Made by a program: the position numbers and the translations under genes | From: Sanyastnella coralliicola | Lineage (GTDB): Bacteria; Bacteroidota; Bacteroidia; Flavobacteriales_D; Sanyastnellaceae | Assembly (NCBI RefSeq): GCF_030845195.1 | Contig: NZ_CP132543.1 | Span: 3,923,501 to 3,987,500, forward strand | Direction of reading: 5' to 3' | DNA length: 64,000 nucleotides | Shown: in pieces, positions 36,741 to 46,340 of the stretch | How positions within the stretch are numbered: position 1 is the stretch's first letter | Layout: every line of letters starts with the position of its first letter | Notes under the pieces: generated by a model | Database searches by the model: none | Told to the model about the DNA's origin: nothing | Seen by the model: the letters and a program-made list of their open reading frames with translations, nothing else

Positions 36741-37055
36741 TTAGCTCTTCCCCAAGAACTCCATCGCTTGCTTCGCTAGTCCTTCCCAATCACCTTCAAA
36801 CTCACCTGGCACTTCGAGCCAATCTTTCATCGGTCTTCCTTTTCCTGAGGGGTCCCAATTGACTGACCCTGGATATTTATCTAAGAGTAAGGCTACTTCG
36901 TCTCTACCAATTTTGAAGACCATCGCCCCTTTGAAGAAGGCAGCGAAAGCTTTCCCATTCGCTTTTAGACAAGGCTTGCCGAACATTTGCCCCAAAGTGG
37001 TTCCGTATTCTTCGGAGAATTGTTGGCCGATCTGTTGGTAGGTGTGCTCACTCAT
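36741..37055 (-). CDS. TfoX/Sxy N-terminal domain protein
   Basis: A 104-residue protein of the TfoX-N family (fold found in the competence regulator Sxy/TfoX). Typical features are GTTLGQMFGKPCLKANGKAF near the N-terminus, FFKGAMVFKIG and DPSGKGRPMKDWLEVP. The ATG at 37055 is preferred because the 24 residues added by an upstream start are translated repeat (words like MQRTAYCILPT). Many short TfoX-N proteins in Bacteroidota have no proven role in competence. It is divergent from the 37302 gene, with heptad repeats between. Confidence 0.88.
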   Translation of the reverse strand: MSEHTYQQIGQQFSEEYGTTLGQMFGKPCLKANGKAFAAFFKGAMVFKIGRDEVALLLDKYPGSVNWDPSGKGRPMKDWLEVPGEFEGDWEGLAKQAMEFLGKS

Positions 37056-37074
37056 AGGGCTAATATCGTAAACC

Positions 37075-37166
37075 GTTGGCAGTATGCAGTATGCCGTGCG
37101 CTGCATCTTGTTCGAACCAAAAACCAAGAACCAAGAACCAAGAACTAGCGACTAATGACTAATAAC
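37075..37166. repeat. Heptad arrays GTATGCA and ACCAAGA/ACTAATG
   Basis: GTATGCA, GTATGCC, GTGCGCT words occupy about 37088-37104. Seven consecutive heptads then fill 37116-37164 in one phase: ACCAAAA, three ACCAAGA, ACTAGCG, ACTAATG, ACTAATA. Confidence 0.85.
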
Positions 37167-37253
37167 TGTACCCTCGAACCACTTCCAATTGAATACCTAC
37201 CGAATCTCCTACTTTGACGACCAAATTCTCAAACCCATAGATGAATGCCTGTT

Positions 37254-37278
37254 TTGGGCAGGCGAAGAGTTATCTTTG
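37254..37278 (+). promoter_or_regulatory. Promoter of the 37302 gene
   Basis: The -7 box TATCTTTG (37271-37278) matches TAnnTTTG exactly; a TTG at 37254-37256 lies 14 bp upstream, slightly short. Predicted leader about 18 nt. Confidence 0.5.
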
Positions 37279-37301
37279 CGGCAACCAACAACCAATGAAT
37301 C

Positions 37302-39182
37302 ATGTTTAAGTCAAGACTTCTCTTTTTGATGCTGTTCTGTGTATCTGTTTTCACTTCCCAAGCACAGACTATAAAATGGGAGTGCCAGGATACGTGTGTT
37401 AACGAAGATGAGGACCTGTTGTGTGGCACGACAGATCACTTTAAGCCGGTCATGCCCAATGGAGAAGGTATCAATACATTCACTGAGTTGTCAGATGGGT
37501 CATTTCTTTTGATCACTGAAGGGTCCGGAAATGGTGGCTCTGAACAAAATGTAACTATTCAGAAACTGACAAGTCAAGGTGAGCCACTTTGGAGTAACAA
37601 GGTGTTTAGCACTTCTTCTATAACTGTTGCGGACGTAGCAGAAGACTTAAACGGGAATATAATCCTCGTGGGTAGTTATGCTGGAAATGCGTTCTCAGAA
37701 GATGGATTGTTCGATTCACTAGCAGAAGGACAAACAGACTCGTTCACCCTAAACTATCAATCAAATGGTGGTTTTAACTGGGGTGCGAGCATCGGGGCTG
37801 CTGGCGTGGATAGAGCGCAACAGGTGACTACCGATAATGAAGGGAATATCATTGTTGCCGGTACATTCTCAGGAGAAGTGAATTTCAATACCGATGACGG
37901 GGGTGATGTGATCAACCTAGTGTATGTCTTGTCTGATGGATACGGATCAGCGTTCAAATTGGATCCGAATGGAAATACACAATGGGCAACCGTTGTTGAC
38001 CTTTATGAAGAGCTCGAGTTCACAGATATGGACACAGATCAGGATGGAAATACTGTGTTCTCTGGGAAATACTGTAGTAATGTAGGTCTAGAAAATCCAA
38101 TATTCGTTGGATGCGATGGAACTCATAATAATGTACTGGCAGGTATGATCAACCCAAATGGTGGAAATACCTGGATTGGTTCAATTGAAAGTGATAGCCC
38201 TATTTCATTGCGTTCCATGCATGTGTCTGGAAATGGGCTCATCTACCTTATGGGAGGCTACCAGGGATTGGTAGATTTTGATTTAGGTCCTGAAGTTCAA
38301 GAATACAACTCCGAAGGGGGAGCAGATCTCTTTGTCGTTGGATACGACGCCAATGGAACGTTAGTTGAGCCGTTGACTTTAAGTTGGGCTGATGGTGACG
38401 CTATCGCGGAAGGGCTTTCTGAAGATGAGAATGGGAACATGTTACTTACATACGCCAGCGCACTTTCACCACAAGCAGATCTCCTTTGTGCAAACCCTAA
38501 TGAAGAGTGTGTGAATGAAATGATTGTGGGTCTAATGACTTTTACTTCCGCAATGAATGGCGGTCAAGCTACGGTAAGCCCAATCTGGTCGAATACCGTG
38601 ACACGCAAGGGAGGTGGAGATTGGAACTGTACAATGCAAGGCGGAGCCATCGTGTGTACATGTCAATGCCTATCCGCTTCTATCAATACTGGAGGTGGTC
38701 CACTTGACATCAATGCAGCAGACAGCGAACCGTTCGCACTCTTATTCGGCATTGAACAAGAAGGATGTACAGATCCAAACGCATGTAATTACGACGCTTC
38801 TGCGACAATTTCTGATGGGAAATGTTTGTATTCTGAAACGTGTGCTGAGTGCGGTGGTGATGGTGAATGCATCGGATGTACGGATGTGAACGCTTGTAAC
38901 TACGCACCAACAGCATACATCTCAGATACATGTACATTCCCTGATGGCTGTACCGATCCAATGGCGATCAACTACAACGAAGGCGCTTCATGCGACGACG
39001 GTACCTGTGTTTACCAAGATGAACTCTGCGGTGAATGCACCGTGTGGGATGAAGAGCAAGGTAAGTGTATAGAAGACCCAGCCTGCGCTGCTTCATGCTT
39101 CGGTGATGCCAACAACGATGGTGTGATCGGCGGTGCGGATTTGCTAGCGTTCTTGGCTGCGTTTGGGGGGGTGTGCGAATAA
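37302..39182 (+). CDS. Secreted protein with GCTDP repeats and dockerin-like C-terminus
   Basis: A 626-residue protein with a signal peptide (MFKSRLLFLMLFCVSVFTSQ) and a propeller-like domain to about residue 480 (EDLNGNIILVGSYAGNAFSE, TDNEGNIIVAGTFSGEVNF). Three cysteine-rich repeats follow (GCTDPNACNYDASATISDGK type). The last 28 residues are a calcium-loop module, CFGDANNDGVIGGADLLAFL followed by AAFGGVCE, in place of a type A T9SS domain. The same terminal pattern ends the 49130 protein. It is likely exported; whether the module is a sorting or anchoring signal is unproven. Confidence 0.83.
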   Translation: MFKSRLLFLMLFCVSVFTSQAQTIKWECQDTCVNEDEDLLCGTTDHFKPVMPNGEGINTFTELSDGSFLLITEGSGNGGSEQNVTIQKLTSQGEPLWSNKVFSTSSITVADVAEDLNGNIILVGSYAGNAFSEDGLFDSLAEGQTDSFTLNYQSNGGFNWGASIGAAGVDRAQQVTTDNEGNIIVAGTFSGEVNFNTDDGGDVINLVYVLSDGYGSAFKLDPNGNTQWATVVDLYEELEFTDMDTDQDGNTVFSGKYCSNVGLENPIFVGCDGTHNNVLAGMINPNGGNTWIGSIESDSPISLRSMHVSGNGLIYLMGGYQGLVDFDLGPEVQEYNSEGGADLFVVGYDANGTLVEPLTLSWADGDAIAEGLSEDENGNMLLTYASALSPQADLLCANPNEECVNEMIVGLMTFTSAMNGGQATVSPIWSNTVTRKGGGDWNCTMQGGAIVCTCQCLSASINTGGGPLDINAADSEPFALLFGIEQEGCTDPNACNYDASATISDGKCLYSETCAECGGDGECIGCTDVNACNYAPTAYISDTCTFPDGCTDPMAINYNEGASCDDGTCVYQDELCGECTVWDEEQGKCIEDPACAASCFGDANNDGVIGGADLLAFLAAFGGVCE

Positions 39183-39195
39183 CTCCTCCTGTTAA

Positions 39196-39213
39196 GGACA
39201 CGCATGCGTGTCC
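39196..39213. terminator. Palindrome between convergent genes
   Basis: GGACACGCATGCGTGTCC is an 18-bp perfect palindrome between the stops of the 37302 and 39220 genes. Flanks are only weakly T-rich, so it may be a repeat hairpin rather than a strong terminator. Confidence 0.45.
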
Positions 39214-39219
39214 CTAGCT

Positions 39220-40356
39220 TTACTCCAGAACAACAAACGGATCTGAAAACTTCAGATCCTGCATGACCGCGTGGTCGGTGAGGGTTTTCATGAAGGCGAT
39301 CATGGCTTGCTTCTCTTCATCGGTGAGATTCATTTGAAGCGGAGGGTCACCGTTTTCAGTGCCAGTCGTTAGGCGTTCATCTAGGTTAGGATGGGCTTGA
39401 AGGTTATCGCTGTAGTGATCCATGACTTCTTCTAGGGTGGCGAATCGTCCGTCGTGCATGTACGGACCAGTGACTTCTACGTTTCGCAGCGACACAATCT
39501 TGAACATGCCGATGTGATCTGGATTGCCGGTATTCACATAGTATCCGCTATCTACCGTCATTGTTTCCAATCCGTTATTAGCAGGTTCTAGACGCGTGAA
39601 GAAGTTGTAGCTATTGTGGCATTGATTACAGCCGAACTCTCCGCTGTAGAATAGGTCTTTCCCAAGGGTCTCTTGCTCGTTGAAGTTGGCGAAGTTCGTT
39701 GGTACTCCATCGTCGAACTTAGTGTCGAACGAAACAATGGAACGGATGAATTGAGCCATAGCGCGAGAGATACGGTCTGTGGTAATTTCAGGATCACCGA
39801 AGGCTGCTTCAAAGAGGGCAGGGTAGTGCTCTGTTTCGCTGAGTTCAACAAGGAGTGATTCTAGATCTTGATCCATTTCGGTTGGATCTACAATTGGCAT
39901 CAATACCTGAGCTTCCAATCCGTCAGCACTCATGTCCCAAAAGAAATCGCGGAAGTAGCGCATGTTCAATAGCGACATACTGTTTCTGCGTGTCACGTCA
40001 CCGTGCACCCCAATGCTGAATTGGCGTGGGTCAGTGAAGGCAAAGGCTTGTTGGTGGCAAGACGCACACGACATCGTATTGTCAACAGACAACGCTCGGT
40101 CATAGAAGAGTACCCGACCAAGAGTTGCACCTTCATTGGTAATTGGATTCCCAGAAGGTTCATTGTTGGCAGCGTAGACATTTAATTGGGTGTTATTCGC
40201 TACGTGATCAGGTAACCCAAGGTAGGCGTAGTCAAAAGGTTCTTCGGGAAGTACCAACTCATACCGCACCTCCTGTTCCTCTGATGGAATCTCCTTATCC
40301 TTCTTGCAGGCCGCTATTAATATAACCACTGCACATACCGCTAGTAGTGAACGCAT
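39220..40356 (-). CDS. Di-haem cytochrome c peroxidase / MauG-like lipoprotein
   Basis: A 378-residue protein with a lipoprotein signal (MRSLLAVCAVVILIAACKK, lipobox cysteine at 17) and two c-type haem motifs: CASCH at about residue 97 and CNQCH at about 247. Family landmarks include LGRVLFYDRALSVDNTMSCA, FAFTDPRQFS, RRNSMSLLNMRYFRDFFWDM and VTGPYMHDGRFATLEEVMDH, with a distal haem region (PYMHDGRF). It belongs to the bacterial di-haem peroxidase/MauG superfamily, reducing hydrogen peroxide with electrons from small c-type cytochromes or acting in cofactor maturation. It is exported and membrane-anchored. No partner gene is adjacent. Confidence 0.93.
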   Translation of the reverse strand: MRSLLAVCAVVILIAACKKDKEIPSEEQEVRYELVLPEEPFDYAYLGLPDHVANNTQLNVYAANNEPSGNPITNEGATLGRVLFYDRALSVDNTMSCASCHQQAFAFTDPRQFSIGVHGDVTRRNSMSLLNMRYFRDFFWDMSADGLEAQVLMPIVDPTEMDQDLESLLVELSETEHYPALFEAAFGDPEITTDRISRAMAQFIRSIVSFDTKFDDGVPTNFANFNEQETLGKDLFYSGEFGCNQCHNSYNFFTRLEPANNGLETMTVDSGYYVNTGNPDHIGMFKIVSLRNVEVTGPYMHDGRFATLEEVMDHYSDNLQAHPNLDERLTTGTENGDPPLQMNLTDEEKQAMIAFMKTLTDHAVMQDLKFSDPFVVLE

Positions 40357-40427
40357 GGTGGAATGTAGGGAGATCTACCTGAAAACGAAGCCTCAGTAAA
40401 AATGAAAAATCGCTCAAACTACTGTTT

Positions 40428-41126
40428 TCAAAATTGTTTGATAAGCCTGAATTGACAGCCAAAAGAGTATAGATGTTCTTTGACGCTAAAATCATTGAGC
40501 TCAAAGAAATGATATCGAGCCCCAGGTTCGATAGCCATTCTCATTTTTTCACCTATTGGAATTTCTATACCAAAACCGAATAGCCCTACGAGACCGAAAT
40601 CATTGAAATCAGTTATCGTGTTTTCTGACCTTTTGACTTCTGAATCACCATTGTCGTACTCAATTATACCTTTCGAGAACTGGTTCAAGAACAAGCTCGG
40701 TGCAATACCTGGAGATATATAAACGGAATATCTCATGAAATGGATAACGTACCTAGTTCGTAATGGGATTTCTATGAAGTGTGATTGATACAAAAGATCA
40801 GCAGTACCTATGAATTCATTAAACTCTCCGAGCACTGGCAAGTCGTTCGTACGCGTTACATACCGAATGTATTGAATGCCGAGTTCGATTTGAGTTCCAT
40901 TTTTAAATTTATAGTGACCTGCAATTCCAGCTGTGAACCCGAGTCCGTAATCTTCTGACTCATTTCGAAGGTCGATTATCCGCTGTACCGATTCATCGCC
41001 TTTCAAAACTCTATACGAATAGCTCGGACCTATGTCAAGAGATAACGCGAAGCTCGATTGGCCTTGTGTAATGCCAGATATCCCCATTAATAATACACAC
41101 CAGAGCATTGCACATTTCTTCATCAT
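40428..41126 (-). CDS. Outer-membrane beta-barrel protein
   Basis: A 232-residue protein with a signal peptide (MMKKCAMLWCVLLMGISGIT) and alternating amphipathic strands typical of the OMP_b-brl_2 group (FALSLDIGPSYSYRVL, GLGFTAGIAGHYKFKNGTQI, FIEIPLRTRYVIHF, FGFGIEIPIGEKMRMAIEPG), ending in an aromatic residue (LIKQF). It is predicted to be an eight-stranded barrel, related to PorT-like or OmpX-like proteins, with no specific function known. The PorU2-like gene lies upstream on the same strand but the array at 41163-41211 separates them. Confidence 0.82.
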   Translation of the reverse strand: MMKKCAMLWCVLLMGISGITQGQSSFALSLDIGPSYSYRVLKGDESVQRIIDLRNESEDYGLGFTAGIAGHYKFKNGTQIELGIQYIRYVTRTNDLPVLGEFNEFIGTADLLYQSHFIEIPLRTRYVIHFMRYSVYISPGIAPSLFLNQFSKGIIEYDNGDSEVKRSENTITDFNDFGLVGLFGFGIEIPIGEKMRMAIEPGARYHFFELNDFSVKEHLYSFGCQFRLIKQF

Positions 41127-41162
41127 ATAGTAGTAGTGTTCTCTGTTAAATTAAGGATTTTC

Positions 41163-41211
41163 GGTCTACGGTCTACGGTCTACGGTCTACGGTCTACGGT
41201 CTACGGTCTAC
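41163..41211. repeat. Seven perfect GGTCTAC heptads overlapping a stop codon
   Basis: GGTCTAC is repeated seven times without error. On the minus strand it reads (GTAGACC)n, and the TAG stop of the 41208-46229 gene (41208-41210) lies inside the last copy. Confidence 0.97.
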
Positions 41212-44200
41212 CTCAAAAGATACATCTTGCCAATCCCATTCTGGAAGTACTGACTGGCTTGAGAGTTCATCTCTAGGTCTTCGCCATGTAGACGCGCTCG
41301 CACGGTGTAGAGATAGATGCCGTTGGCAAGCGGATCCCCAAACTCATCTGTTCCATCCCACCAGAATTCGGTGAGGTTGCGGCCTACTTTTAATGGCCCC
41401 AATTCTTCAGTGTGAATTTCTCTAACTACTCGTCCGCCTACGGTCATAATGCGGATCAGGACTTCGTCAGGGGGTTCGGTACCTGTTACAGTGAACACGA
41501 ATTGAGTGCGGGTACTGAATGGGTTCGGGTAGTTGAGCACCTCGGTGATGGTCGGACGAGAATCAATGGTGAACTCGATGGTGTAATCGATGTCGCCGCT
41601 TTGGTTTCCGCTTTTGTCTTGTGCTTGTACAAATAGTGTGTACTTGCCGTCTTGGTCAAAGAGCGGGGTGTATTCTAAATAGGCCTTGTTACGTTCGTCC
41701 ATGGCCGGGAAGAAGCGCAGAATATCTGTTTGAGAGAAATACACTTGTTGTTGCATTCCATCCGGCCAATTCACAAAGAGTTGGAAGAGGGATGTATCTG
41801 CTTCTTCATTCAACAAGAGGAATGGATTTTCATCATCTAGCGACACCCGAATCATCGGTTGATCTGAGATGAGGTCTCCATTTAAGATGTGCAGGCCGTC
41901 AAAGGTGACGTCTAGAATTGGGTTAATTCTGTCTTCACTAACGTGGAATCGTAACTCCGCAATGTTGTTGAAGTGGTACTGTTCTGGTTGGTCATAAACG
42001 CCTTGCGCAACTGCAGGATTCGCTTCCACCCGAAGGGTGAGGTCACCTGACAATCCGAAAGTTGGAATCATCAAGGTGTCGAGAAGAATATCTCCGACGA
42101 CTAAGGGCGCCTGGCGCTGGTAAGTCACTGGAATTGGTGTTCCACCGCTGCTCGAGATCTCATAGCGTACTAAGAGACTGTCCATATCAAACTGTCCGAT
42201 GTTCTCGATGGCGATGGCAATCGGAAGCTCTTCACCTTGCTCAACAGTGTCTTTTGGGAACCAGAATCCAGCGGATGGGTTCAGGGCACATTCAGGGACG
42301 TGATCACTGATCAGCTGCCAATAGTTGATTTGCGCAGGAGTTTGATTTTCGTCGTCGTGAAGTGCAGTTTGGAGTCGAAGCGTTGGGTACTGGTTTGCAT
42401 TGATTTCCATGCCCAAGTTCTGCCATTCCTCTTCGTCACTGATGAAGTCAGCAAGCTCAACATCTGGCTGACCAATGTTCGAGCCGAGTACTTTTACTCG
42501 TGTGCTGTCACCTTCTTCTTCATCGTAATTCCAGTAAAGTGCTTCCCAGTTGGTCACCGGGCCGAAAACCGGACTCGTCATTCCACCAATTCCGAAGCTT
42601 CCAGTCATGGTGGTTTCCATTTCAATGAGTTGACTCTGCTCTACGCCATAAATCTCTTCCGCGCTAGCGAGATCACCCATACGCGTGAAGAAAATAAACG
42701 GGACACTGTCTTGAGCATTGGTGTTAATTGCCGTTGAGCCCATGTCAGTGAAAAGGTCATACAGTTCAGGGCCATAAGCATCCCATCCGTCGTAATTCAC
42801 GTATTTCCAGGTGTAGACCAAGAGGTAGTGGTTGTCTGGAATCTGGTTAGACAGAAGGTCGACCAAACCAGCCATTTCGTCTGGGTTATTCTGACGGAAA
42901 ATGAAGTACTTCTCTGGTCGGTTTCTGCCATTCGCACAGTCCATCAAGTTTCCAAAATCATTCTCGGGGAACAGATCGTTATAGTTCGACTCCCAAGGAG
43001 CAAGTGTTATTGGGTCCATGACCGCTACATGAAGCGCAGCGGCACTTCCGCAGCCTCCATAATCTTGTACATCGAGGTCAAGTTGATAGCGTGTGGCGCT
43101 AATCTCAAAGACGTCGGCAGGGTCACCGTACACGGTACATTTCATATTGACGTCTCCAGTAAAGAAATCGAAGTCGCTGTCAGCTTCGTCAAAGGTGACT
43201 TGATCGTAACGATTGAATCGGAATTGATCAAAATGTGATTGTCCCCAACCTCGCTCACCTGCTTGGTATTGGAAACTGTGCATTCGCCAGTTGAGTTCTT
43301 CTCCGGCATCTACTTCTGCCGCTGTACGCCAATAGTAAACAACCTGATCTTCGAGGTTAAAAGGAACTTCCCATTCGACCACTCCACCAGTGCTCATCAC
43401 CTGGCCTTGCTGCAGTTGTGGACTATCAAAACTATCGACGGTATCGATTTCGAAACGGTACGAATGATTCTCAGCGAAAGGATCTCCTGTTGATGCCTTC
43501 AGAGTGGCTGTTCCTTCAGGTTCGATGGCGTAGTTGAAAGGGTAAACAGGGATGAGGTTACCGCTCGTGATGAAGAGCTCAGCTCCGCTAATTGTATTGT
43601 TCGCGAGTTCTTCAAGCTCTTCCACGGCATTCACCGGGAAGTCGACCAACACGTCAAAAGTGTTCAAGCCCACACCGTTCAATAGATCTACCGGGAGTGT
43701 GAAGTAGGCTGTGTCTCTGAAGTAGACAGGCGCCATCTCTACAAAAAGACTTGTGTCTTGTCCGGTAGGAAGATGACGAATAAGCTCAACGCCGAAGGGT
43801 TCATTTACCGCTTTACCTAGATTCGTCAAGGCCACTTTCACGGTAAATTCTTCCAATTCTGTGCTTACTTCTTCGGGCTCAAAAATCACATCTTCAACCG
43901 AAACGCTGTAGTCAGGATGATCCCATGCATTTAACACCACTGCAGGGTCTCCGTGGAGACTAAAAGTTAAGGCTGTATTAATGGTCAGTAGGTTCGTTGA
44001 TTGACCTTGGAATGCTTGCACTGCCCTTCGCATATTCTGACCAATAGACCCTCCATAATTCTCTTGAAAGAGCTGTCGGTAGAAGTTTTCGGTCCATATA
44101 TTCAAGAACCCTGGCGCGCCAAGGTCTCCTTTGGCGATGAATCCAATAACCCCAGCATTTGGCTCCAAAACGAACTCTTCGCTCGTACTAAAATTCGTTG

Positions 44201-46229
44201 GCAAGTGGATGTTACCGGTGTAGCAGCTGTTACCAATCAAAAGCGGGTATTTGCCTTGATTATTATAGCTTCCTGGAGAGTCAATATTGACGTCAAAACC
44301 GGTGCTCGAGGCGTGTCCGAAGAAGGTCATGAGACTGACTCCTTCTTCGATCAACAGCGCAATGGAATCACTTAGATTGAGCTGGATTGGATCGGTTGAA
44401 GTCTTGAAGAAACTATACACATCACCACCAAAGCAAGTGTCTTGTGCAATGCCGCGGTAGGTATTGAGGTAACCACTGAACAGCCCTTGCTCAAAGCTAT
44501 TTCCACCACCACCGAAGTGAATAACCCGCTTCATCCAGTCAGAAGGGGGTTGTGCTTCCAGTTCAATGACCTTATTCAAGTAATCAAGAACGGCTTCTGA
44601 GTTCTCGGCAGCGAGTCTTCCCGTTGGAATAGCCATGTCAAGATCAGATCCGTTAAGTCCCGAAGTAATGGCGATATCAGATGTTGGATAACCCCAACTC
44701 GGTACTAAGTTTCGTGCGTAATTAGATGGGTTGTTTCTTGCGCCTTGCGTGTTTGAGATCTTCATTTCGAAGATCGATTTTCCGATCAAGAAGAGGTGAG
44801 AAGGATCGCTTTCCCAACTTTGAAGTAGGTGGTCACAGAATCGTCGAATCGCCAACGGGTGCTTCCAAACTCCAGCGGCGTATTGCATGTACAACTCATC
44901 AACGTTGGCTACCAAGGCTTCCATGCCTTGTGTTTCGCGATAGAAAGCATAGTTGGTAGCTGCGTCTAACAAAGAAGGATGAGCCACGATGACGAAGGCA
45001 CTATCCTGTTCCACGGCGGTATAATCTGTGAAGTATCCGCTTTGGTTGATGGGTTGAAGGTTGGTGATTTCTTGCGCTAGCGCGGAATCGTACAGCAGTA
45101 ATTCAGTTCCGCTTGGATTATCAAGGAAGGGAACTAAACTGCGCCATTCAGCTTCAATGAATGTGAGAGGAAGTGCCCGTTTTAGTCCGTTTGTAGTGAC
45201 TTCATACAAGGCCGGATCATCCCCATTAAAAACAATGTCGAGTCGCCCTTCCGCGTTAGCGTCAAAATTCTTCAACTGAAAACGGTGGAGCAAGGTCGCA
45301 TTGAAGTTCGGCTGGCGTCCGTAACGCAATTCCATCCAACCTACCGAATGCCAGTCTGTAGCTACATCGAGATCATCGATGGAACGGTGGGTGACGGTAG
45401 TAGCACCTCCACCCAATTGATCTGCCGGGACGGTCCACTCAAAGCGATTGTGTTGATACCCCCAGTAGATGGTGTCAACGACTAGGTTAAAGTTATTTCC
45501 CCAACCCACCTGAAGATGGTGGTTATAGACTCCAGAGGCAGACGATGCCGATGCCGAAGTAGCCGTGAAAATGGCTTCAGGCGCCCCAGGTCCGTTATAC
45601 ATTTCAGGGTGCGGAATGGCATGTGAGCGCGAAGTGCCTTGAGGGAATCGGGTATCATACCATCCTTCGGCTTGTTCATAGAAAGGCAAGGAAATACCGT
45701 TGTTGTCTTGCACACCAAGCAGGTATTCCAAGTTAAAATTAAGCCTTGATCGCGAGGAAACCCAAGGAGCTTCGTTGTAGTTGTCTAAAGTGCCTGACGG
45801 GATATAATCTTGAGTTCTCAATGAAGGCCCGGGAGCCCAAGTCAAGAAATAGTTGGCGGTATCATTGAAGAGACTGTAGTTCGGATTGACCTGATTTTGC
45901 AGTTGGTCGTAGGCCCATTGATCGAGCCATCCATCGTTCTTTTGAGCATAAAACTGCAGGTAATCTCCTGGTCCAAAACCATCATTGTTTTGGTCTATGA
46001 CCTCCACGAATTGCTCTTGTCCTCTCCCGAAAAGTTTGATTTCATCAACGTTGACCCCATTGATTGGGAACGCCGCTTGGGCCATTTCTTCGTAGGAAAG
46101 TCTGTACACGCCGTCTTCAACTACCTCAAATCGCCAATACTGACGGGAGTAGTCGATCCATTCATTTCCAAACTGCCCAAAAGTGGGAAGTGAAAGAAGG
46201 CATAATATGACAGCAATAAAGCGCACCAC
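41208..46229 (-). CDS. C25-family (gingipain-type) cysteine peptidase, PorU2-like T9SS sortase candidate
   Basis: A 1673-residue protein with a signal peptide (MVRFIAVILCLLSLPTFGQ, GTG start). The N-terminal domain (YWRFEVVEDGVYRLSYEEMA) and the C25 peptidase (about 390-740) resemble PorU. The catalytic dyad is visible: His in TFFGHASSTGFD near residue 638 and Cys in LIGNSCYTGNIH near 667. CARDB/Ig-like regions follow, then a FlgD-like C-terminal domain (YPNPFSTRTQFVFTVTG ... DPLANGIYLYTVRA). PorU sortases remove T9SS signals and attach cargo; canonical PorU is shorter (about 1100-1300 residues), so the long variant annotated elsewhere as PorU2 fits better. Cargo and activity are inferred. 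Its stop codon lies in a GTAGACC array. Confidence 0.85.
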   Translation of the reverse strand: MVRFIAVILCLLSLPTFGQFGNEWIDYSRQYWRFEVVEDGVYRLSYEEMAQAAFPINGVNVDEIKLFGRGQEQFVEVIDQNNDGFGPGDYLQFYAQKNDGWLDQWAYDQLQNQVNPNYSLFNDTANYFLTWAPGPSLRTQDYIPSGTLDNYNEAPWVSSRSRLNFNLEYLLGVQDNNGISLPFYEQAEGWYDTRFPQGTSRSHAIPHPEMYNGPGAPEAIFTATSASASSASGVYNHHLQVGWGNNFNLVVDTIYWGYQHNRFEWTVPADQLGGGATTVTHRSIDDLDVATDWHSVGWMELRYGRQPNFNATLLHRFQLKNFDANAEGRLDIVFNGDDPALYEVTTNGLKRALPLTFIEAEWRSLVPFLDNPSGTELLLYDSALAQEITNLQPINQSGYFTDYTAVEQDSAFVIVAHPSLLDAATNYAFYRETQGMEALVANVDELYMQYAAGVWKHPLAIRRFCDHLLQSWESDPSHLFLIGKSIFEMKISNTQGARNNPSNYARNLVPSWGYPTSDIAITSGLNGSDLDMAIPTGRLAAENSEAVLDYLNKVIELEAQPPSDWMKRVIHFGGGGNSFEQGLFSGYLNTYRGIAQDTCFGGDVYSFFKTSTDPIQLNLSDSIALLIEEGVSLMTFFGHASSTGFDVNIDSPGSYNNQGKYPLLIGNSCYTGNIHLPTNFSTSEEFVLEPNAGVIGFIAKGDLGAPGFLNIWTENFYRQLFQENYGGSIGQNMRRAVQAFQGQSTNLLTINTALTFSLHGDPAVVLNAWDHPDYSVSVEDVIFEPEEVSTELEEFTVKVALTNLGKAVNEPFGVELIRHLPTGQDTSLFVEMAPVYFRDTAYFTLPVDLLNGVGLNTFDVLVDFPVNAVEELEELANNTISGAELFITSGNLIPVYPFNYAIEPEGTATLKASTGDPFAENHSYRFEIDTVDSFDSPQLQQGQVMSTGGVVEWEVPFNLEDQVVYYWRTAAEVDAGEELNWRMHSFQYQAGERGWGQSHFDQFRFNRYDQVTFDEADSDFDFFTGDVNMKCTVYGDPADVFEISATRYQLDLDVQDYGGCGSAAALHVAVMDPITLAPWESNYNDLFPENDFGNLMDCANGRNRPEKYFIFRQNNPDEMAGLVDLLSNQIPDNHYLLVYTWKYVNYDGWDAYGPELYDLFTDMGSTAINTNAQDSVPFIFFTRMGDLASAEEIYGVEQSQLIEMETTMTGSFGIGGMTSPVFGPVTNWEALYWNYDEEEGDSTRVKVLGSNIGQPDVELADFISDEEEWQNLGMEINANQYPTLRLQTALHDDENQTPAQINYWQLISDHVPECALNPSAGFWFPKDTVEQGEELPIAIAIENIGQFDMDSLLVRYEISSSGGTPIPVTYQRQAPLVVGDILLDTLMIPTFGLSGDLTLRVEANPAVAQGVYDQPEQYHFNNIAELRFHVSEDRINPILDVTFDGLHILNGDLISDQPMIRVSLDDENPFLLLNEEADTSLFQLFVNWPDGMQQQVYFSQTDILRFFPAMDERNKAYLEYTPLFDQDGKYTLFVQAQDKSGNQSGDIDYTIEFTIDSRPTITEVLNYPNPFSTRTQFVFTVTGTEPPDEVLIRIMTVGGRVVREIHTEELGPLKVGRNLTEFWWDGTDEFGDPLANGIYLYTVRARLHGEDLEMNSQASQYFQNGIGKMYLLR

Positions 46230-46340
46230 AACGAAGTTCGATGATATCTCTCTGCTACTGAGATCTCACTATTCAAGTTACGCAAGGAATGGTGTTTATT
46301 TCTGGAGAGTTTGGGGTAGGGTTGAACTCCTGACTTTTTA

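Noticed and set aside
37056-37127. N-terminal extension of the TfoX-like protein
   Set aside because: The extra 24 residues are translated GTATGC heptads and not family sequence; ATG at 37055 used.
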